Below, in pieces: positions 37,700 to 47,298 of a stretch of DNA of 64,000 nt. The notes under the pieces are model-generated. The model was not told the origin of the DNA. It was given only the letters and a program-made list of their open reading frames with translations, and made no database searches. This DNA comes from Legionella sheltonii (GTDB lineage: Bacteria > Pseudomonadota > Gammaproteobacteria > Legionellales > Legionellaceae): NCBI RefSeq assembly GCF_026191355.1, contig NZ_JAPHOQ010000007.1, forward strand, positions 171,663 through 235,662, read 5' to 3'. Both the position numbers and the translations under genes were made by a program. Position 1 is the first letter of the stretch. The number at the start of each line of letters is the position of its first letter.

Positions 37700-38011
37700 A
37701 TGGATAAAATTGCACAATTCAACATTGGAGATTTAGTCATTCATAAACACAGCCGCTACAGAGCGATTGTTGTGGATGTAGATCCGTTATTTCAGGCTTC
37801 GGGTCGTTATAATCCACAAGCACTTAAGCGCGAATTTGCTACTCGCAATCCTTGGTATCGTTTATTGGTTGATGACAGCAGCCAAATCACTTATGTGGAG
37901 GAATGCATGCTAATCGCAGACACCAGCCGAATGCCTATTAACAATCCGCATATTGGATTTTATTTAAAAGAAAATGGAGGGCATTATAGTAATGCACATC
38001 CCCCACATTAA
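37700..38011 (+). CDS. hspQ: Heat shock protein HspQ (YccV family)
   Basis: HspQ is a small hemimethylated-DNA-binding-type protein that acts as a specificity factor for Lon. The 103-residue protein has FNIGDLVIHKHSRYRAIVVDVDP, NPWYRLLVD and TYVEECMLI, all typical of the family (the first is given only as landmarks around residues 7-29). Start ATG 37700 has AAAGAGG upstream. A pair of dispersed palindromes follows. Confidence 0.92.
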   Translation: MDKIAQFNIGDLVIHKHSRYRAIVVDVDPLFQASGRYNPQALKREFATRNPWYRLLVDDSSQITYVEECMLIADTSRMPINNPHIGFYLKENGGHYSNAHPPH

Positions 38012-38040
38012 ATGCTATTTGCAGTCGGAGTGCATTGTAG

Positions 38041-38110
38041 CCCGGATTCGCGCAGCGTAATCCGGGAGATGGCACCATTCCCCGGGTTACGGCTTGCGCA
38101 TAACCCAGGC
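38041..38110. repeat. Two tandem CCCGGATT/AATCCGGG-type palindromes
   Basis: CCCGGATT (38041-38048) pairs with AATCCGGG (38059-38066). CCCGGGTTA (38081-38089) pairs with TAACCCAGG (38101-38109) with one mismatch. Related units occur near 43393, 46865, 48282 and 58572, making this the most frequent repeat in the window. Confidence 0.7.
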
Positions 38111-38112
38111 TT

Positions 38113-38307
38113 TTACGTATTTCGTAAAATTAAAACTAACAGCGCAATAAAACCAATCAATACAAGCGCTAAAACCCCCATAGTAAAGAAACTTTTATTT
38201 AAATTTTCTTTGCTAAATTGCTCAGGGCTTCCTTTTATCGCGCGGTATAAAATAAAAATAATCAATCCGGCACCAATAAGACCCAGGATTTGGTACAAAG
38301 TCTCCAT
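38113..38307 (-). CDS. Small two-helix membrane protein
   Basis: 64 residues with two hydrophobic helices (about 6-24 and 43-62) joined by a polar loop with GSPEQFSKENLNKSFF. A ribosome site (AAGGA, 8 bases before the ATG) and its position 11 bases after fre on the same strand support a real gene at the end of the ubiD-fre operon. A longer ORF on the opposite strand runs through the repeat and is rejected. Function unknown. Confidence 0.7.
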   Translation of the reverse strand: METLYQILGLIGAGLIIFILYRAIKGSPEQFSKENLNKSFFTMGVLALVLIGFIALLVLILRNT

Positions 38308-38318
38308 AAAATGCTTCC

Positions 38319-39014
38319 TTATTTTGCTTCAAAACTAAATGCATCTGAGAATAAATGAGCAGGTGAAACCCCACTATTGACCAATGCATCACGGGTACTG
38401 TACACCATATCAAAAGGTCCGCTAATCACTATTTGCCATTCACCAAGATCCTGTGGATGTTTGGCGAGTACCAAGGAGGCTAGAGGCACACCATTGTCTT
38501 CTGATACCGAAGAAAAATAGTTAAAGCGGCTCACATGAGCTTGCCAAGTCATTACCTTTTCATCCATGTATAAATCATTTTGCAAACGAGCACCCCAAAA
38601 TAACTCAAAAGGCCGATTATCTGATGTCGCTAATAAGTGCTCGATCATTGCTTTTACCGGCGCAAATCCGGTTCCACCAGCGATAAATAATATAGGGCGG
38701 TTTGGATGCAAATGATCAACGGAACATGTACCAAAAGGCAAACGAATATTCACCGCCCCCGATTCTTTGATTTGGGCAAATAACCGCTGATTGTAGGGAT
38801 TATCCAAGCTATGTCGAATATGAAGTTCGTATTTATGCGATCCTAATGGCGCATTAGCAATAGAATAGCTAAAAGCATCTTCATTAAAAAGAATTTGTAA
38901 ATATTGTCCCGCTTGATAATCTATGTAAGTCTCTGGAGTTAAAACCAAGCGCATAATACTGTCTGTCAACGGTGAAATATCTTCTACAAGTGCTTTAATT
39001 GTTTTTTCCTTCAT
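38319..39014 (-). CDS. fre: NAD(P)H-flavin reductase Fre
   Basis: 231 residues of the ferredoxin-NADP reductase superfamily. The flavin-binding motif FSYSIANAP (RxYS variant), the NAD(P)-binding [13 protein letters not shown] and the C-terminal FSDAF pattern fit Fre/LuxG enzymes, which reduce free flavins. E. coli has the same ubiD-fre pairing. The reduced FMN it makes may feed UbiD/UbiX prenyl-FMN chemistry or iron reduction (inference). ATGA overlap with ubiD. Confidence 0.9.
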   Translation of the reverse strand: MKEKTIKALVEDISPLTDSIMRLVLTPETYIDYQAGQYLQILFNEDAFSYSIANAPLGSHKYELHIRHSLDNPYNQRLFAQIKESGAVNIRLPFGTCSVDHLHPNRPILFIAGGTGFAPVKAMIEHLLATSDNRPFELFWGARLQNDLYMDEKVMTWQAHVSRFNYFSSVSEDNGVPLASLVLAKHPQDLGEWQIVISGPFDMVYSTRDALVNSGVSPAHLFSDAFSFEAK

Positions 39015-40480
39015 TTGTCCAACCCTAAAGAAGACCAGTAGCCATCGACCTTTTTTATAATCTCTTCATCCATCACAATGGGCTCTCCCCATTCTCTTTG
39101 AGTTTCTCCAGGCCATTTACTTGTTGCGTCCATGCCAATTTTTGAGCCTAAACCTGAAACGGGCGAAGCAAAATCCAGATAATCAATGGGGGTATTTTCC
39201 ATCATTACGGTATCACGTGCAGGATCCATGCGGGTCGTCATCGCCCAAATCACATCCTGCCAATTACGCGCATCAATATCATCATCACAAACGATTACAA
39301 ATTTGGTATACATAAATTGTCTTAGGAATGACCATACCGCCATCATAACTCGTTTCGCATGTCCAGGATATTGCTTCTTGATAGTCACTACGGCTAAACG
39401 ATAGGAACAACCTTCTGGTGGCAAATAGAAATCAACAATCTCTGGAAACTGTTTCTGTAACAAGGGAATAAATACTTCATTTAATGCAACACCTAAAATG
39501 GCGGGCTCATCAGGTGGCCGGCCAGTATACGTACTGTGATAAATGGGGGAGTCTCGGTGCGTTATGCGCTCCACAGTAAACACCGGGAAAGATTGTACTT
39601 CATTATAGTAACCCGTGTGATCACCATAAGGCCCTTCTGGCGCCTCAATCCCAGGCTCTAAATAACCTTCCAAGATAATTTCCGCACTCGCAGGGACATG
39701 CAGTTCATTGCCAATACACTTTGTCAAACGAGTACGTTGGCCGCGTAATAATCCAGCAAAAGCATATTCAGATAAAGTATCAGGAACAGGGGTTACGGCT
39801 GCGAGTATTGTTGCAGGATCAGCACCAAGCGTCACTGCAATTGGAAAACGTTCACCAGGATAAGCTTTTTGCCATGCCTGGTAATCCAATGCACCGCCTC
39901 GATGGGACAACCAACGCATAATCAATTGATTCTTACTCAACAGCTGTTGTCGGTATATCCCCATATTTTCACGCGTTTGATCAGGTCCTTTGGTGATTAC
40001 GAGCCCCCAAGTGATTAATGGAGCAGCATCTTTAGGCCAACAGGTTTGAATAGGTAATGAAGTCAGATCGACTTCATCTTTTTCCCAAACATGGTTTTGA
40101 CATTCTGCACCACTCACATATTTTGGTGCCATATTTAATGCCTGTTTTAACAAAGGGAGCTTATTAAACGCGTCCTTAAATCCTTTAGGTGGATCAGGCT
40201 CCTTTAAGGCAGCCAATAATTTGCCAACCTCCCGCAACGCACTGATACTGTCTTCACCCATTCCCATCGCCACACGTTCAACAGTACCAAATAAATTGGT
40301 TAAAACAGGCATGTGATGGTTTGGCGTATTAGTAAAGAGAAGAGCAGGGCCACCAGAGCGAAGTACTCGATCACTGACTGCCGTCATTTCAAGATAGGGT
40401 GATACAGGATAAGTGATGCGTTTTAATAAATCACGTGATTCAAGTTGTGCAATAAAATCTCTTAAATCAGAGTATTTCAT
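39011..40480 (-). CDS. ubiD: 4-hydroxy-3-octaprenylbenzoate decarboxylase UbiD
   Basis: UbiD decarboxylates the polyprenylated ring intermediate in ubiquinone synthesis, using prenylated FMN. The 489-residue protein is full length. It has [16 protein letters not shown] at the start, NMGIYRQQL in the cofactor region, and [11 protein letters not shown] with the Glu of the conserved E-x-P-x-G-D motif. [20 protein letters not shown] is also present. It is coupled to fre by a 4-base overlap. Confidence 0.96.
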   Translation of the reverse strand: MKYSDLRDFIAQLESRDLLKRITYPVSPYLEMTAVSDRVLRSGGPALLFTNTPNHHMPVLTNLFGTVERVAMGMGEDSISALREVGKLLAALKEPDPPKGFKDAFNKLPLLKQALNMAPKYVSGAECQNHVWEKDEVDLTSLPIQTCWPKDAAPLITWGLVITKGPDQTRENMGIYRQQLLSKNQLIMRWLSHRGGALDYQAWQKAYPGERFPIAVTLGADPATILAAVTPVPDTLSEYAFAGLLRGQRTRLTKCIGNELHVPASAEIILEGYLEPGIEAPEGPYGDHTGYYNEVQSFPVFTVERITHRDSPIYHSTYTGRPPDEPAILGVALNEVFIPLLQKQFPEIVDFYLPPEGCSYRLAVVTIKKQYPGHAKRVMMAVWSFLRQFMYTKFVIVCDDDIDARNWQDVIWAMTTRMDPARDTVMMENTPIDYLDFASPVSGLGSKIGMDATSKWPGETQREWGEPIVMDEEIIKKVDGYWSSLGLDK

Positions 40481-40505
40481 TCATAATCCCCTAGTAACCT
40501 CGCTG

Positions 40506-40636
40506 CCATTTCAAGAAAATTCCCTTCCTCCTCGAGGGAGAAGGTGCCCGTCAGGGCGGATGAGGGTATTGTTTAATCACCCTCACCCCTACCCCTCTCC
40601 CACGAGAGGGAGAGGGGATTTCTTTTTGACTTATGG
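40506..40636. repeat. MITE-like repeat upstream of ubiD
   Basis: A 131-bp unit starting CCATTTCAAGAAAATTCCC, with an inverted end reading CCATAAGTCAAAAAGAAATC on the minus strand. It contains GGAGAAGGTGCCCGTCAGGG, GGATGAGGGTATTG and the hairpin CCCCTCTCCCACGAGAGGGAGAGGGG. It is the best intact relative of the element at 29746-29883. Confidence 0.75.
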
Positions 40637-40716
40637 CAGACAGTCCTGAAAGGAGCTTAATAATTCCCGGGTTTCGGCTCTTTGGGCCTTCACCCAAGTT
40701 GCATTTTTGATAAGTA

Positions 40717-41979
40717 CTACTCTTGCCGTTTCATTGCATCAAAGAATTCAGCATTGGTTTTATGATTCTTCATGCGCTCAAGCAAGAATTCAATCGCATC
40801 ACATTCATCCATAGACTGCAGAATTTTGCGCAATATCCAAGTGCGTTGTAGATCTTCTGGACTTAATAACAGATCTTCACGGCGTGTACCGGAACGGTTA
40901 ATATTAATCGCAGGGAAAACGCGACGTTCAGCAATATTACGGCTCAAGTGGATTTCCATATTACCGGTTCCCTTGAATTCTTCATAAATCACTTCATCCA
41001 TTTTAGAACCTGTGTCTACCAGAGCTGTAGCAATAATAGTCAGACTACCACCTTCTTCTATATTACGTGCAGCACCATATAAACGCTTAGGTCTTTGCAA
41101 CGCATTGGCATCAACACCCCCAGTAAGTACTTTACCAGATGAAGGAATCACCGTATTGTAAGCGCGCGCCAGACGAGTGATTGAGTCAAGCAAAATAACC
41201 ACATCACGCTTGTGTTCAACCAAGCGCTTGGCTTTTTCAATAACCATTTCAGCAACCTGAACGTGGCGGTTAGCAGGCTCATCAAAAGTACTAGCGACCA
41301 CTTCTCCTTTTACAGAACGTTGCATTTCAGTTACTTCTTCAGGGCGCTCATCAATCAATAACACGATGAGGTAACACTCAGGATAATTCTTTTCTATGGA
41401 ACGTGCGATGTTTTGCAGCATTAGTGTTTTACCTGCTTTGGGTGGAGAAACAATCAAACCACGTTGTCCTCGACCAAAAGGAGCACACAAGTCAACAACT
41501 CGCGCCGTCAAATCTTCGGTACTGCCGTTTCCTTGCTCCATAACCAAGCGTTCGGTAGCAAATAAAGGAGTAAGGTTTTCAAATAAAATTTTTCGTTTGG
41601 CACTATCAGGTGAATCGTAATTGATTTCATCAACTTTCAATAAAGCAAAATAACGCTCACTATCTTTGGGAGGACGAATTTTACCTGAAATCGTATCACC
41701 AGAACGTAAACCAAAACGTCTGATTTGGCTGGGAGATACATAAATATCATCAGGGCCTGCCAAATAAGAGCCATCGGCAGAACGCAAGAAACCAAAACCA
41801 TCAGTCAGGACTTCTAAAACACCATCACCATGGATGTCTTCACCTTTTAAGGCGTGAGCCTTAAGAATGGCAAAAATAATTTCTTGTTTGCGCATACGGG
41901 AAGGATTCTCGACACCAATCTCTTGTGCGATGTTAAAGAGATCGGCAATAGGCAATTGCTTAAGTTCACTAAGATTCAT
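40717..41979 (-). CDS. rho: Transcription termination factor Rho
   Basis: Rho is the hexameric RNA helicase that ends transcription. The ATG at 41979 gives 420 residues, the length of E. coli Rho, starting [17 protein letters not shown]-binding motifs GFGFLRS and [10 protein letters not shown], Walker [12 protein letters not shown], Walker [14 protein letters not shown] and the Q-loop TGGVDANAL are all intact. trxA lies upstream as in E. coli, but with a palindrome in the gap. Confidence 0.98.
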   Translation of the reverse strand: MNLSELKQLPIADLFNIAQEIGVENPSRMRKQEIIFAILKAHALKGEDIHGDGVLEVLTDGFGFLRSADGSYLAGPDDIYVSPSQIRRFGLRSGDTISGKIRPPKDSERYFALLKVDEINYDSPDSAKRKILFENLTPLFATERLVMEQGNGSTEDLTARVVDLCAPFGRGQRGLIVSPPKAGKTLMLQNIARSIEKNYPECYLIVLLIDERPEEVTEMQRSVKGEVVASTFDEPANRHVQVAEMVIEKAKRLVEHKRDVVILLDSITRLARAYNTVIPSSGKVLTGGVDANALQRPKRLYGAARNIEEGGSLTIIATALVDTGSKMDEVIYEEFKGTGNMEIHLSRNIAERRVFPAININRSGTRREDLLLSPEDLQRTWILRKILQSMDECDAIEFLLERMKNHKTNAEFFDAMKRQE

Positions 41980-42065
41980 ACTTCTCACTTGATTGGTTGA
42001 TTAATTTCGAATTGGATATCCGGGAAAAATATTATTCAAGAATAGCAGCTAAGGATTCTGCTGCC

Positions 42066-42094
42066 TATGTGATATATTTACATTATATCACATA
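42066..42094. promoter_or_regulatory. Perfect 11-bp inverted repeat between trxA and rho
   Basis: TATGTGATATA at 42066-42076 is complementary to TATATCACATA at 42084-42094, with 7 bases between. It is A/T-rich and lacks a downstream T-run on the rho-directed strand, so it looks more like an operator than a terminator. It lies 87 bases before the rho start. Confidence 0.4.
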
Positions 42095-42157
42095 TTGCAA
42101 CAGGCTATCACAGCTTTACTAAAAGATACAACATTTTTTATATAGAAAAATAAAAAA

Positions 42158-42484
42158 TTAAACGTGGCTCTCAACAAAAGCACTTAATTGAGATTTTGAA
42201 AGCAAACCCATTTTAACAGCTTCAACCTGACCGTTTTTAAATAAAATCAATGTTGGAATACTCATCACACCAAATTTTGCCGGTGTTTGTGGATGCTCAT
42301 CGATATTAATCTTGGCAAAAGTTACCTGCTCACCATGAGTAGCAGCCACTTCTTCCAATATAGGGGTCAATGCACGGCATGGCCCACACCACTCTGCCCA
42401 AAAATCAACTAAAACAGGCTTATTGGCTTGGATTACATCCTGTTCAAAACTTGCATCTGATATTGTTTTAATAAGATCACTCAT
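42158..42484 (-). CDS. trxA: Thioredoxin 1
   Basis: TrxA is the general cytoplasmic disulfide reductase. The 108-residue protein has the active site FWAEWCGPC (about residues 28-36), IDEHPQTPAKFGV and the cis-proline in MSIPTLILFKNG. rho lies downstream on the same strand, as in E. coli. Confidence 0.97.
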   Translation of the reverse strand: MSDLIKTISDASFEQDVIQANKPVLVDFWAEWCGPCRALTPILEEVAATHGEQVTFAKINIDEHPQTPAKFGVMSIPTLILFKNGQVEAVKMGLLSKSQLSAFVESHV

Positions 42485-42606
42485 GAGTCAACCTCTGTTG
42501 TTTAAAATAAGTTAATCGCCAAACTCACTCTGCATCAAGGAATATATTTATTAGTACCATTATGCTTTTAGATTTTCGCATTGAGAGAGACTGACTACAA
42601 GTACTA

Positions 42607-43335
42607 TTATAGATCACCGCCTATCGCTTGCAACACACTTAGTGCTGTAATCGCAGCGGTTTCTGTGCGTAAAATTCTTGGCCCTAGGGATAAAGGTTGA
42701 AATCCATGCCGACACGCCAATTGAACCTCGTGCTCACTTAATCCTCCTTCCGGGCCAATAAGCAATGCAATCGCAGCAGATCCAATCATATAATCTCGCC
42801 AATTTTTATTCTCACCTGGATGCAAGATCAATTTTAATCCAACTTCAATCTCACGGACATAATGTTCTAAAGTGATAGGTGGATTTACTGCAGGAACTTG
42901 ATTCCTTCCTGATTGTTCACATGCGGCAATGATAATCGCCTGCCATTGATGGAGTTTTTTTGCCATTCGCTCCTTATCTAATTTGACGACACAACGTTCC
43001 GTAATAAGAGGAGTAATACTGGTCACACCGAGTTCGACTGCCTTTTGCATGACGAACTCCATGCGTTCCCCCTTGGAAATAGCTTGAGCCAAATGGATAG
43101 CCAATGGTGATTCACGACTCACCTTATTTACCGAGCCAATTACGACAGTGACCTGTTTTTTTTTCACAGCAACTATAGTCGCGTCAAACTCACGATCATC
43201 ACCAGAAAATAAAGTGATCTTTTCGCCGATCTGCATACGCAAAACAACCCCAACGTGTTGACTGGCTTCGGGAGATAATTCTAAATGTTGGCCTGTATGG
43301 TAGTTTCCAGGTTGATAAATACGTACTGCTCTCAT
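42607..43335 (-). CDS. rsmE: 16S rRNA (uracil1498-N3)-methyltransferase RsmE
   Basis: RsmE methylates U1498 of 16S rRNA and belongs to the SPOUT knot family. The 242-residue protein has QAISKGERMEFVMQKAVELG, ITERCVVK, the SAM-knot motif LLIGPEGGLSEHEV and LGPRILRTETA. The usual neighbour gshB is absent here. A dispersed palindrome lies upstream. Confidence 0.95.
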   Translation of the reverse strand: MRAVRIYQPGNYHTGQHLELSPEASQHVGVVLRMQIGEKITLFSGDDREFDATIVAVKKKQVTVVIGSVNKVSRESPLAIHLAQAISKGERMEFVMQKAVELGVTSITPLITERCVVKLDKERMAKKLHQWQAIIIAACEQSGRNQVPAVNPPITLEHYVREIEVGLKLILHPGENKNWRDYMIGSAAIALLIGPEGGLSEHEVQLACRHGFQPLSLGPRILRTETAAITALSVLQAIGGDL

Positions 43336-43392
43336 GTGCTGGTGGTTCTCTTATGTTGCCTGGAGGCTTTGTAAGTCCGAATTAGCATAAAG

Positions 43393-43468
43393 TAATCCGG
43401 GTTTTATAGGCAAAGAGCCTGGTTTTTCTATCACTGTTCCCAGGTTACGGCTTATCCTAACCCAGGCT
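43393..43468. repeat. Dispersed TAATCCGGG/TAACCCAGG repeat
   Basis: TAATCCGGG at 43393-43401 pairs with the CCCAGGTTA unit at 43439-43447 with mismatches. A further TAACCCAGG follows at 43458-43466. Same family as the palindromes at 38041-38110. Confidence 0.55.
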
Positions 43469-43568
43469 ACATATCGTTAATTATGCCAATACTATAACAA
43501 AAATTACTTATTTTTGCCCTATGTGTTAGAATTTTTTATTTCACTAGGGTCTAAGGAAATTAAAAACC

Positions 43569-44960
43569 ATGAGCAAAACACGCATAGAATCTGATAGCAT
43601 GGGTGAAATCGCTGTCCCTGCCGACAAATATTGGGGTGCACAGACTGAACGATCATTACATCACTTTAATATAGGCAAAGACATTATGCCGCGTGAAGTC
43701 ACTCACGCTTTTGGTATCTTAAAAAAAGCCGCCGCATTGACCAATTTGGACTTAGGCAAGTTACCCAAAGAGAAAGCAGATTTAATTATTCAGGCTGCAG
43801 ATGAGGTGAGTAAAGGAATGCTAGACGAGCATTTTCCTTTGCATGTATGGCAAACAGGAAGCGGCACGCAATCAAATATGAATGCCAATGAGGTCATTTC
43901 AAATCGTGCAATTGAACTGGCTGGCGGAACCATGGGTAGTAAATCGCCTATTCATCCTAATGATCATGTGAATATGTCTCAATCTTCGAATGATACATTC
44001 CCGACAGCAATGCATATTGCCGCAGCCATTGCTTTTAATAAGAAATTAATCCCCGCAGTAAAAAGTTTGCGTGATGCCTTGGCGGTTAAAATGGCAGCAT
44101 TCAAAGATATAGTCAAAATAGGCCGAACTCATTTACAAGATGCCGTGCCAATCACTTTAGGGCAGGAATTTTCTGGTTATGTTGCCCAGCTGGATTCTTG
44201 CCTGCAACGTCTTGAAGGGGCATTGCCTGAACTTTACGAATTAGCTGCAGGGGGAACTGCCGTAGGAACTGGTTTAAATACTCATCCACAATTTGCCGCA
44301 AAGGTTGCCAAACACATCGCGCAGATAACCCAATTACCTTTTGTTACCGCAGAGAATAAATTTGCTGCACTGGCCTCACACGAAGCATTAGTTAATGCCC
44401 ACAGTGCCATGAAAGCATTGGCTTGTGCTTTAATGAAAATTGCGAATGACATTCGTTGGTTAGCTTCTGGCCCACGTTGCGGTATTGGGGAATTGATCAT
44501 TCCAGAAAATGAACCTGGATCTTCCATTATGCCTGGAAAAGTCAATCCTACCCAATGCGAAGCCATGACTATGGTTTGCGCGCAAGTGCTGGGAAATGAT
44601 GCAACGGTGGGTATCGCTGATAGCCAAGGTAATTTTGAATTGAATGTGTTTAAACCGGTGATCATCTTTAACGTAATGCATTCTCTCAATTTGTTAGCCG
44701 ATACCTGTCACTCATTCCAAGCGTTTTGTGCCGAGGGAATCGAGGCCAATCATCAAGTGATTGACTATTATCTGCATCATTCGTTAATGCTCGTCACGGC
44801 ACTTAACCAACACATTGGCTATGATAAAGCCGCAAAAATCGCTAAAACGGCACACCAAGACAATTCTTCCTTACAAGAAGCAGCAGTTAAACTTGGAATT
44901 TTGACCGCTGAGCGTTTCGCGGAATTAGTAAGACCCGAAGAAATGATCGCTCCGCAGTAA
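43569..44960 (+). CDS. fumC: Class II fumarate hydratase FumC
   Basis: FumC interconverts fumarate and malate in the TCA cycle without an iron-sulfur cluster. The 463-residue protein has [10 protein letters not shown] at the start, [33 protein letters not shown] and the fumarase/aspartase signature [13 protein letters not shown]. Full length. It is monocistronic. Confidence 0.97.
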   Translation: MSKTRIESDSMGEIAVPADKYWGAQTERSLHHFNIGKDIMPREVTHAFGILKKAAALTNLDLGKLPKEKADLIIQAADEVSKGMLDEHFPLHVWQTGSGTQSNMNANEVISNRAIELAGGTMGSKSPIHPNDHVNMSQSSNDTFPTAMHIAAAIAFNKKLIPAVKSLRDALAVKMAAFKDIVKIGRTHLQDAVPITLGQEFSGYVAQLDSCLQRLEGALPELYELAAGGTAVGTGLNTHPQFAAKVAKHIAQITQLPFVTAENKFAALASHEALVNAHSAMKALACALMKIANDIRWLASGPRCGIGELIIPENEPGSSIMPGKVNPTQCEAMTMVCAQVLGNDATVGIADSQGNFELNVFKPVIIFNVMHSLNLLADTCHSFQAFCAEGIEANHQVIDYYLHHSLMLVTALNQHIGYDKAAKIAKTAHQDNSSLQEAAVKLGILTAERFAELVRPEEMIAPQ

Positions 44961-44966
44961 TTCATT

Positions 44967-45034
44967 AGGGGCTGTTGACAGCACATAAATTCCATCTCAC
45001 TTTAGCCAAGAGATTAGAATTGTCAGCAGCACCT
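44967..45034. repeat. Imperfect inverted repeat downstream of fumC
   Basis: AGGGGCTGTTGACA at 44967-44980 and TGTCAGCAGCACCT at 45021-45034 are complementary at 12 of 14 positions. Weaker pairing of AAATTCCATCTC with GAGATTAGAATT lies inside. It resembles a short non-autonomous element or IS remnant and may also serve as the fumC transcript end. Confidence 0.5.
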
Positions 45035-45227
45035 AGAAAAATCACTTGAAAATCGATGCCAATCTGTTGCATAGTTTGCCCCCCTGTTAATTTGAAGGCG
45101 TGATCTCTTTATAAAGAGAGAACCTAGGTCATTCAATTAACTGATTTGAAGTAGAAATGGACTTTGCTTTCAAAAGTAATGTAAGGATGAAACTAATAAA
45201 AAACTTATAGGAAAATAAGGTTCAAGT

Positions 45228-45500
45228 ATGAAACATAAAAGAGAAATCCCTGTGGTTCAAAAATCTGCATCAATCGATCAAGATCACAAAAATGCACGAA
45301 CATCTCATCAGTTAATCGAAAAGGCGAGTAAGAAAAAAGTCAGCTTCTTTGGAAATCGTGCTTCCCGACAAGCGGTGCGAGATGAAATGATTAAAGATGG
45401 GCTGGAATTAATGCAAATTCAGACAGAAATGGCAGAAGAGCGCCAAGCAAGAGAAGAAGAAATAAACACCAGCGTTCCTTTTAGTCAATTTAGAATGTAA
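45228..45500 (+). CDS. Small charged protein of unknown function
   Basis: 90 residues, very rich in Lys, Arg, Glu and Gln, with no signal peptide or membrane helix. The C-terminal half (DGLELMQIQTEMAEERQAREEE) predicts one long amphipathic helix. AAGG lies about 10 bases before the ATG. It converges on the TPR/beta-barrel gene, with a shared hairpin between them. No family recognised. Confidence 0.55.
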   Translation: MKHKREIPVVQKSASIDQDHKNARTSHQLIEKASKKKVSFFGNRASRQAVRDEMIKDGLELMQIQTEMAEERQAREEEINTSVPFSQFRM

Positions 45501-45525
45501 GAGTTGGGCCGTCAGGTCCAACTTA
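45498..45525. terminator. Stem-loop between convergent genes
   Basis: GTTGGGCC-GTCA-GGTCCAAC with flanking TAA/TTA pairing lies between the stop at 45500 (+) and the stop at 45536 (-). Its core matches the hairpins at 6318-6345 and 60891-60959. Confidence 0.5.
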
Positions 45526-45535
45526 TGCAAGCGAC

Positions 45536-46756
45536 TTAAAATCGATATTTCAAACCAACTAAGGTATCATAAAAATTATTTATTTCGCCTGTAGGAAATT
45601 CCCAGCGTTGGTATCCAATCTGTAAATCAACAACTAGGCGGTGTGCTAATATTGGAAATTCATAGAGCAGATTTGCAAAATCATTCTTTAGCACAATAAA
45701 ATTAACCGTCGTCAAATTTGCCAAGTCAGGGCTATGGCCTATACCCACAGTTAAAGAGATGGAATGATCCTCAGTGGCAAAAAAACGTTTGATCACTCCA
45801 GTCATTAACACTGATTTCACATTGGTTTGTGGGACAAAATAGTAAGGAGTAACGCTCAATAAATAATTACCTACAGCATAATTTAATCCTGCAATGTAGG
45901 TCATAAAAAAAGTAGGTGCGATGTTCGAATAAATTGCGCCGCCCGTAAACTGGAGAGAGCTCGTCAAACTAATGTTTGCCTGTCCTCCATAGGAGTAATC
46001 AGAAAATAAATTAGGTTGATTCGCATACGTGGCAACCAAGTTAAATGAAACATCCCGATTAAGCACAGGTGAAAAATCCAACTCATATTGGGGCGCAGTG
46101 AATCCTTGTCGTGCTGCAAAATTAATACGGCCACCAAATCGACCGTAGCTCGTATCTCGAGTGTAATAGAGTGAAGAATAATCCCAAATCTGATGGAAAC
46201 CAGTAACATATGAGTTATCTGTGGTAAAACCGACTTCATTCACACCGTAGACATAACGAGGAATAACTTGGTTTACATCGGATAAATATTGCTTCGAATA
46301 GACATTACCCGGATCTAAGGTGAGTATTTTTTTGTTGGTTGCGATCGCAGGAGCATAGGCGGTAAGGTACGTCTGGATATCGCTTAATTTCATCAGCAAT
46401 AGTACACTGTTTGGATTCAGCCGCAATCCTTGTTTAATCACCCTAAGGGCAGTTGAATCACGCCTCTTTGCTATATAATAATTCGCCAAAAGAAGACGCG
46501 CATCTTCATCACCCGGATTTTTTTTTAGACGTTCTTTATATAATTTTTTAGCCTCTTCACTGTCTTCTGGCACTTGAGTTGATGTTGCTTTTGCTAGCGC
46601 TTTTTTTAAAGGAATTTCTTTCGGATTGGTAGTAGTGCTTTTGTTGATTACTGAAGGAGTAATGATTCCCGTCGGATTCACAGCAAAAATTTTATTAGTG
46701 AGTAAAAAAAAGGCTGTGCCTATAGCAGTCCCTATAATTCGATATACTTTTTTCAT
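45536..46756 (-). CDS. TPR-containing YaiO-like outer-membrane beta-barrel protein
   Basis: 406 residues with a signal peptide ending near NKIFA. Residues about 65-165 hold tetratricopeptide-like helices (EDARLLLANYYIAKRR, KLSDIQTYLTAYAPAI). The C-terminal ~240 residues alternate aromatic and polar residues and end in YRF, typical of an outer-membrane barrel. This TPR-plus-barrel layout fits the YaiO family. The role is unknown; related proteins sit in surface polysaccharide or adhesion loci, but no such locus is here. Confidence 0.78.
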   Translation of the reverse strand: MKKVYRIIGTAIGTAFFLLTNKIFAVNPTGIITPSVINKSTTTNPKEIPLKKALAKATSTQVPEDSEEAKKLYKERLKKNPGDEDARLLLANYYIAKRRDSTALRVIKQGLRLNPNSVLLLMKLSDIQTYLTAYAPAIATNKKILTLDPGNVYSKQYLSDVNQVIPRYVYGVNEVGFTTDNSYVTGFHQIWDYSSLYYTRDTSYGRFGGRINFAARQGFTAPQYELDFSPVLNRDVSFNLVATYANQPNLFSDYSYGGQANISLTSSLQFTGGAIYSNIAPTFFMTYIAGLNYAVGNYLLSVTPYYFVPQTNVKSVLMTGVIKRFFATEDHSISLTVGIGHSPDLANLTTVNFIVLKNDFANLLYEFPILAHRLVVDLQIGYQRWEFPTGEINNFYDTLVGLKYRF

Positions 46757-46864
46757 AGAGTAAAAATCAGTCCATTGAAAGAAACAAACAATAAATAAGC
46801 TAACATCTCGATTGAGATGATTGCAAGTTTTTAAAGGGAGTAAACCTGATGGTTACGTCATGAG

Positions 46865-46891
46865 CCGGGTTAGGCGCACGCCGTAACCCGG
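46865..46891. repeat. Dispersed CCGGGTTA palindrome
   Basis: CCGGGTTA (46865-46872) pairs perfectly with TAACCCGG (46884-46891). Same family as 38041-38110. Confidence 0.65.
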
Positions 46892-46900
46892 AGACAATCA

Positions 46901-47155
46901 TTATTGTATTACAGGAATTTGTGGCGCAGCATTTCGCTTAGGTCCTGGGGTTGCTTTTTGAGTAGGATCTTTTGAAGCATAAGTCTTTTGAGCTTTGGCC
47001 TTATTCTCTGCTTTTTGTTTGTTCTGGGCATTCATTTGCTCATAGTATTGAGCGTTATTATTAGCATGTTCTGAACGTTGCATATCCATGCATGCACACA
47101 AGCCTAGAGACAAAGCAATACCAAAACACCACTTAAGTGATTTTAAATTAAACAT
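46901..47155 (-). CDS. Small putative lipoprotein
   Basis: 84 residues. The N-terminus is basic then hydrophobic (WCFGIALSLGLCAC) with a plausible lipobox LCAC near residues 19-22. The mature part is short and polar, rich in Asn, Gln, Lys and Ala, ending with several prolines. No domain is recognised; probably a small periplasmic lipoprotein. Confidence 0.65.
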   Translation of the reverse strand: MFNLKSLKWCFGIALSLGLCACMDMQRSEHANNNAQYYEQMNAQNKQKAENKAKAQKTYASKDPTQKATPGPKRNAAPQIPVIQ

Positions 47156-47298
47156 ATCCAGCTCCCTGCTTTGTTAGTTTTCGAAAATTAAATATAAATC
47201 AAAAACTTTAAAATCACCACCCAAATCATACAAGAATTTTTTTTTTTGATTAAAACCCATATAATCAAAAGCAAATTACTCTTCAATAAAGGACTAAT

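Noticed and set aside
38012..38338. 108-residue plus-strand ORF
   Set aside because: It runs through two palindromic repeats and antisense to a better-supported small membrane gene with a ribosome site.
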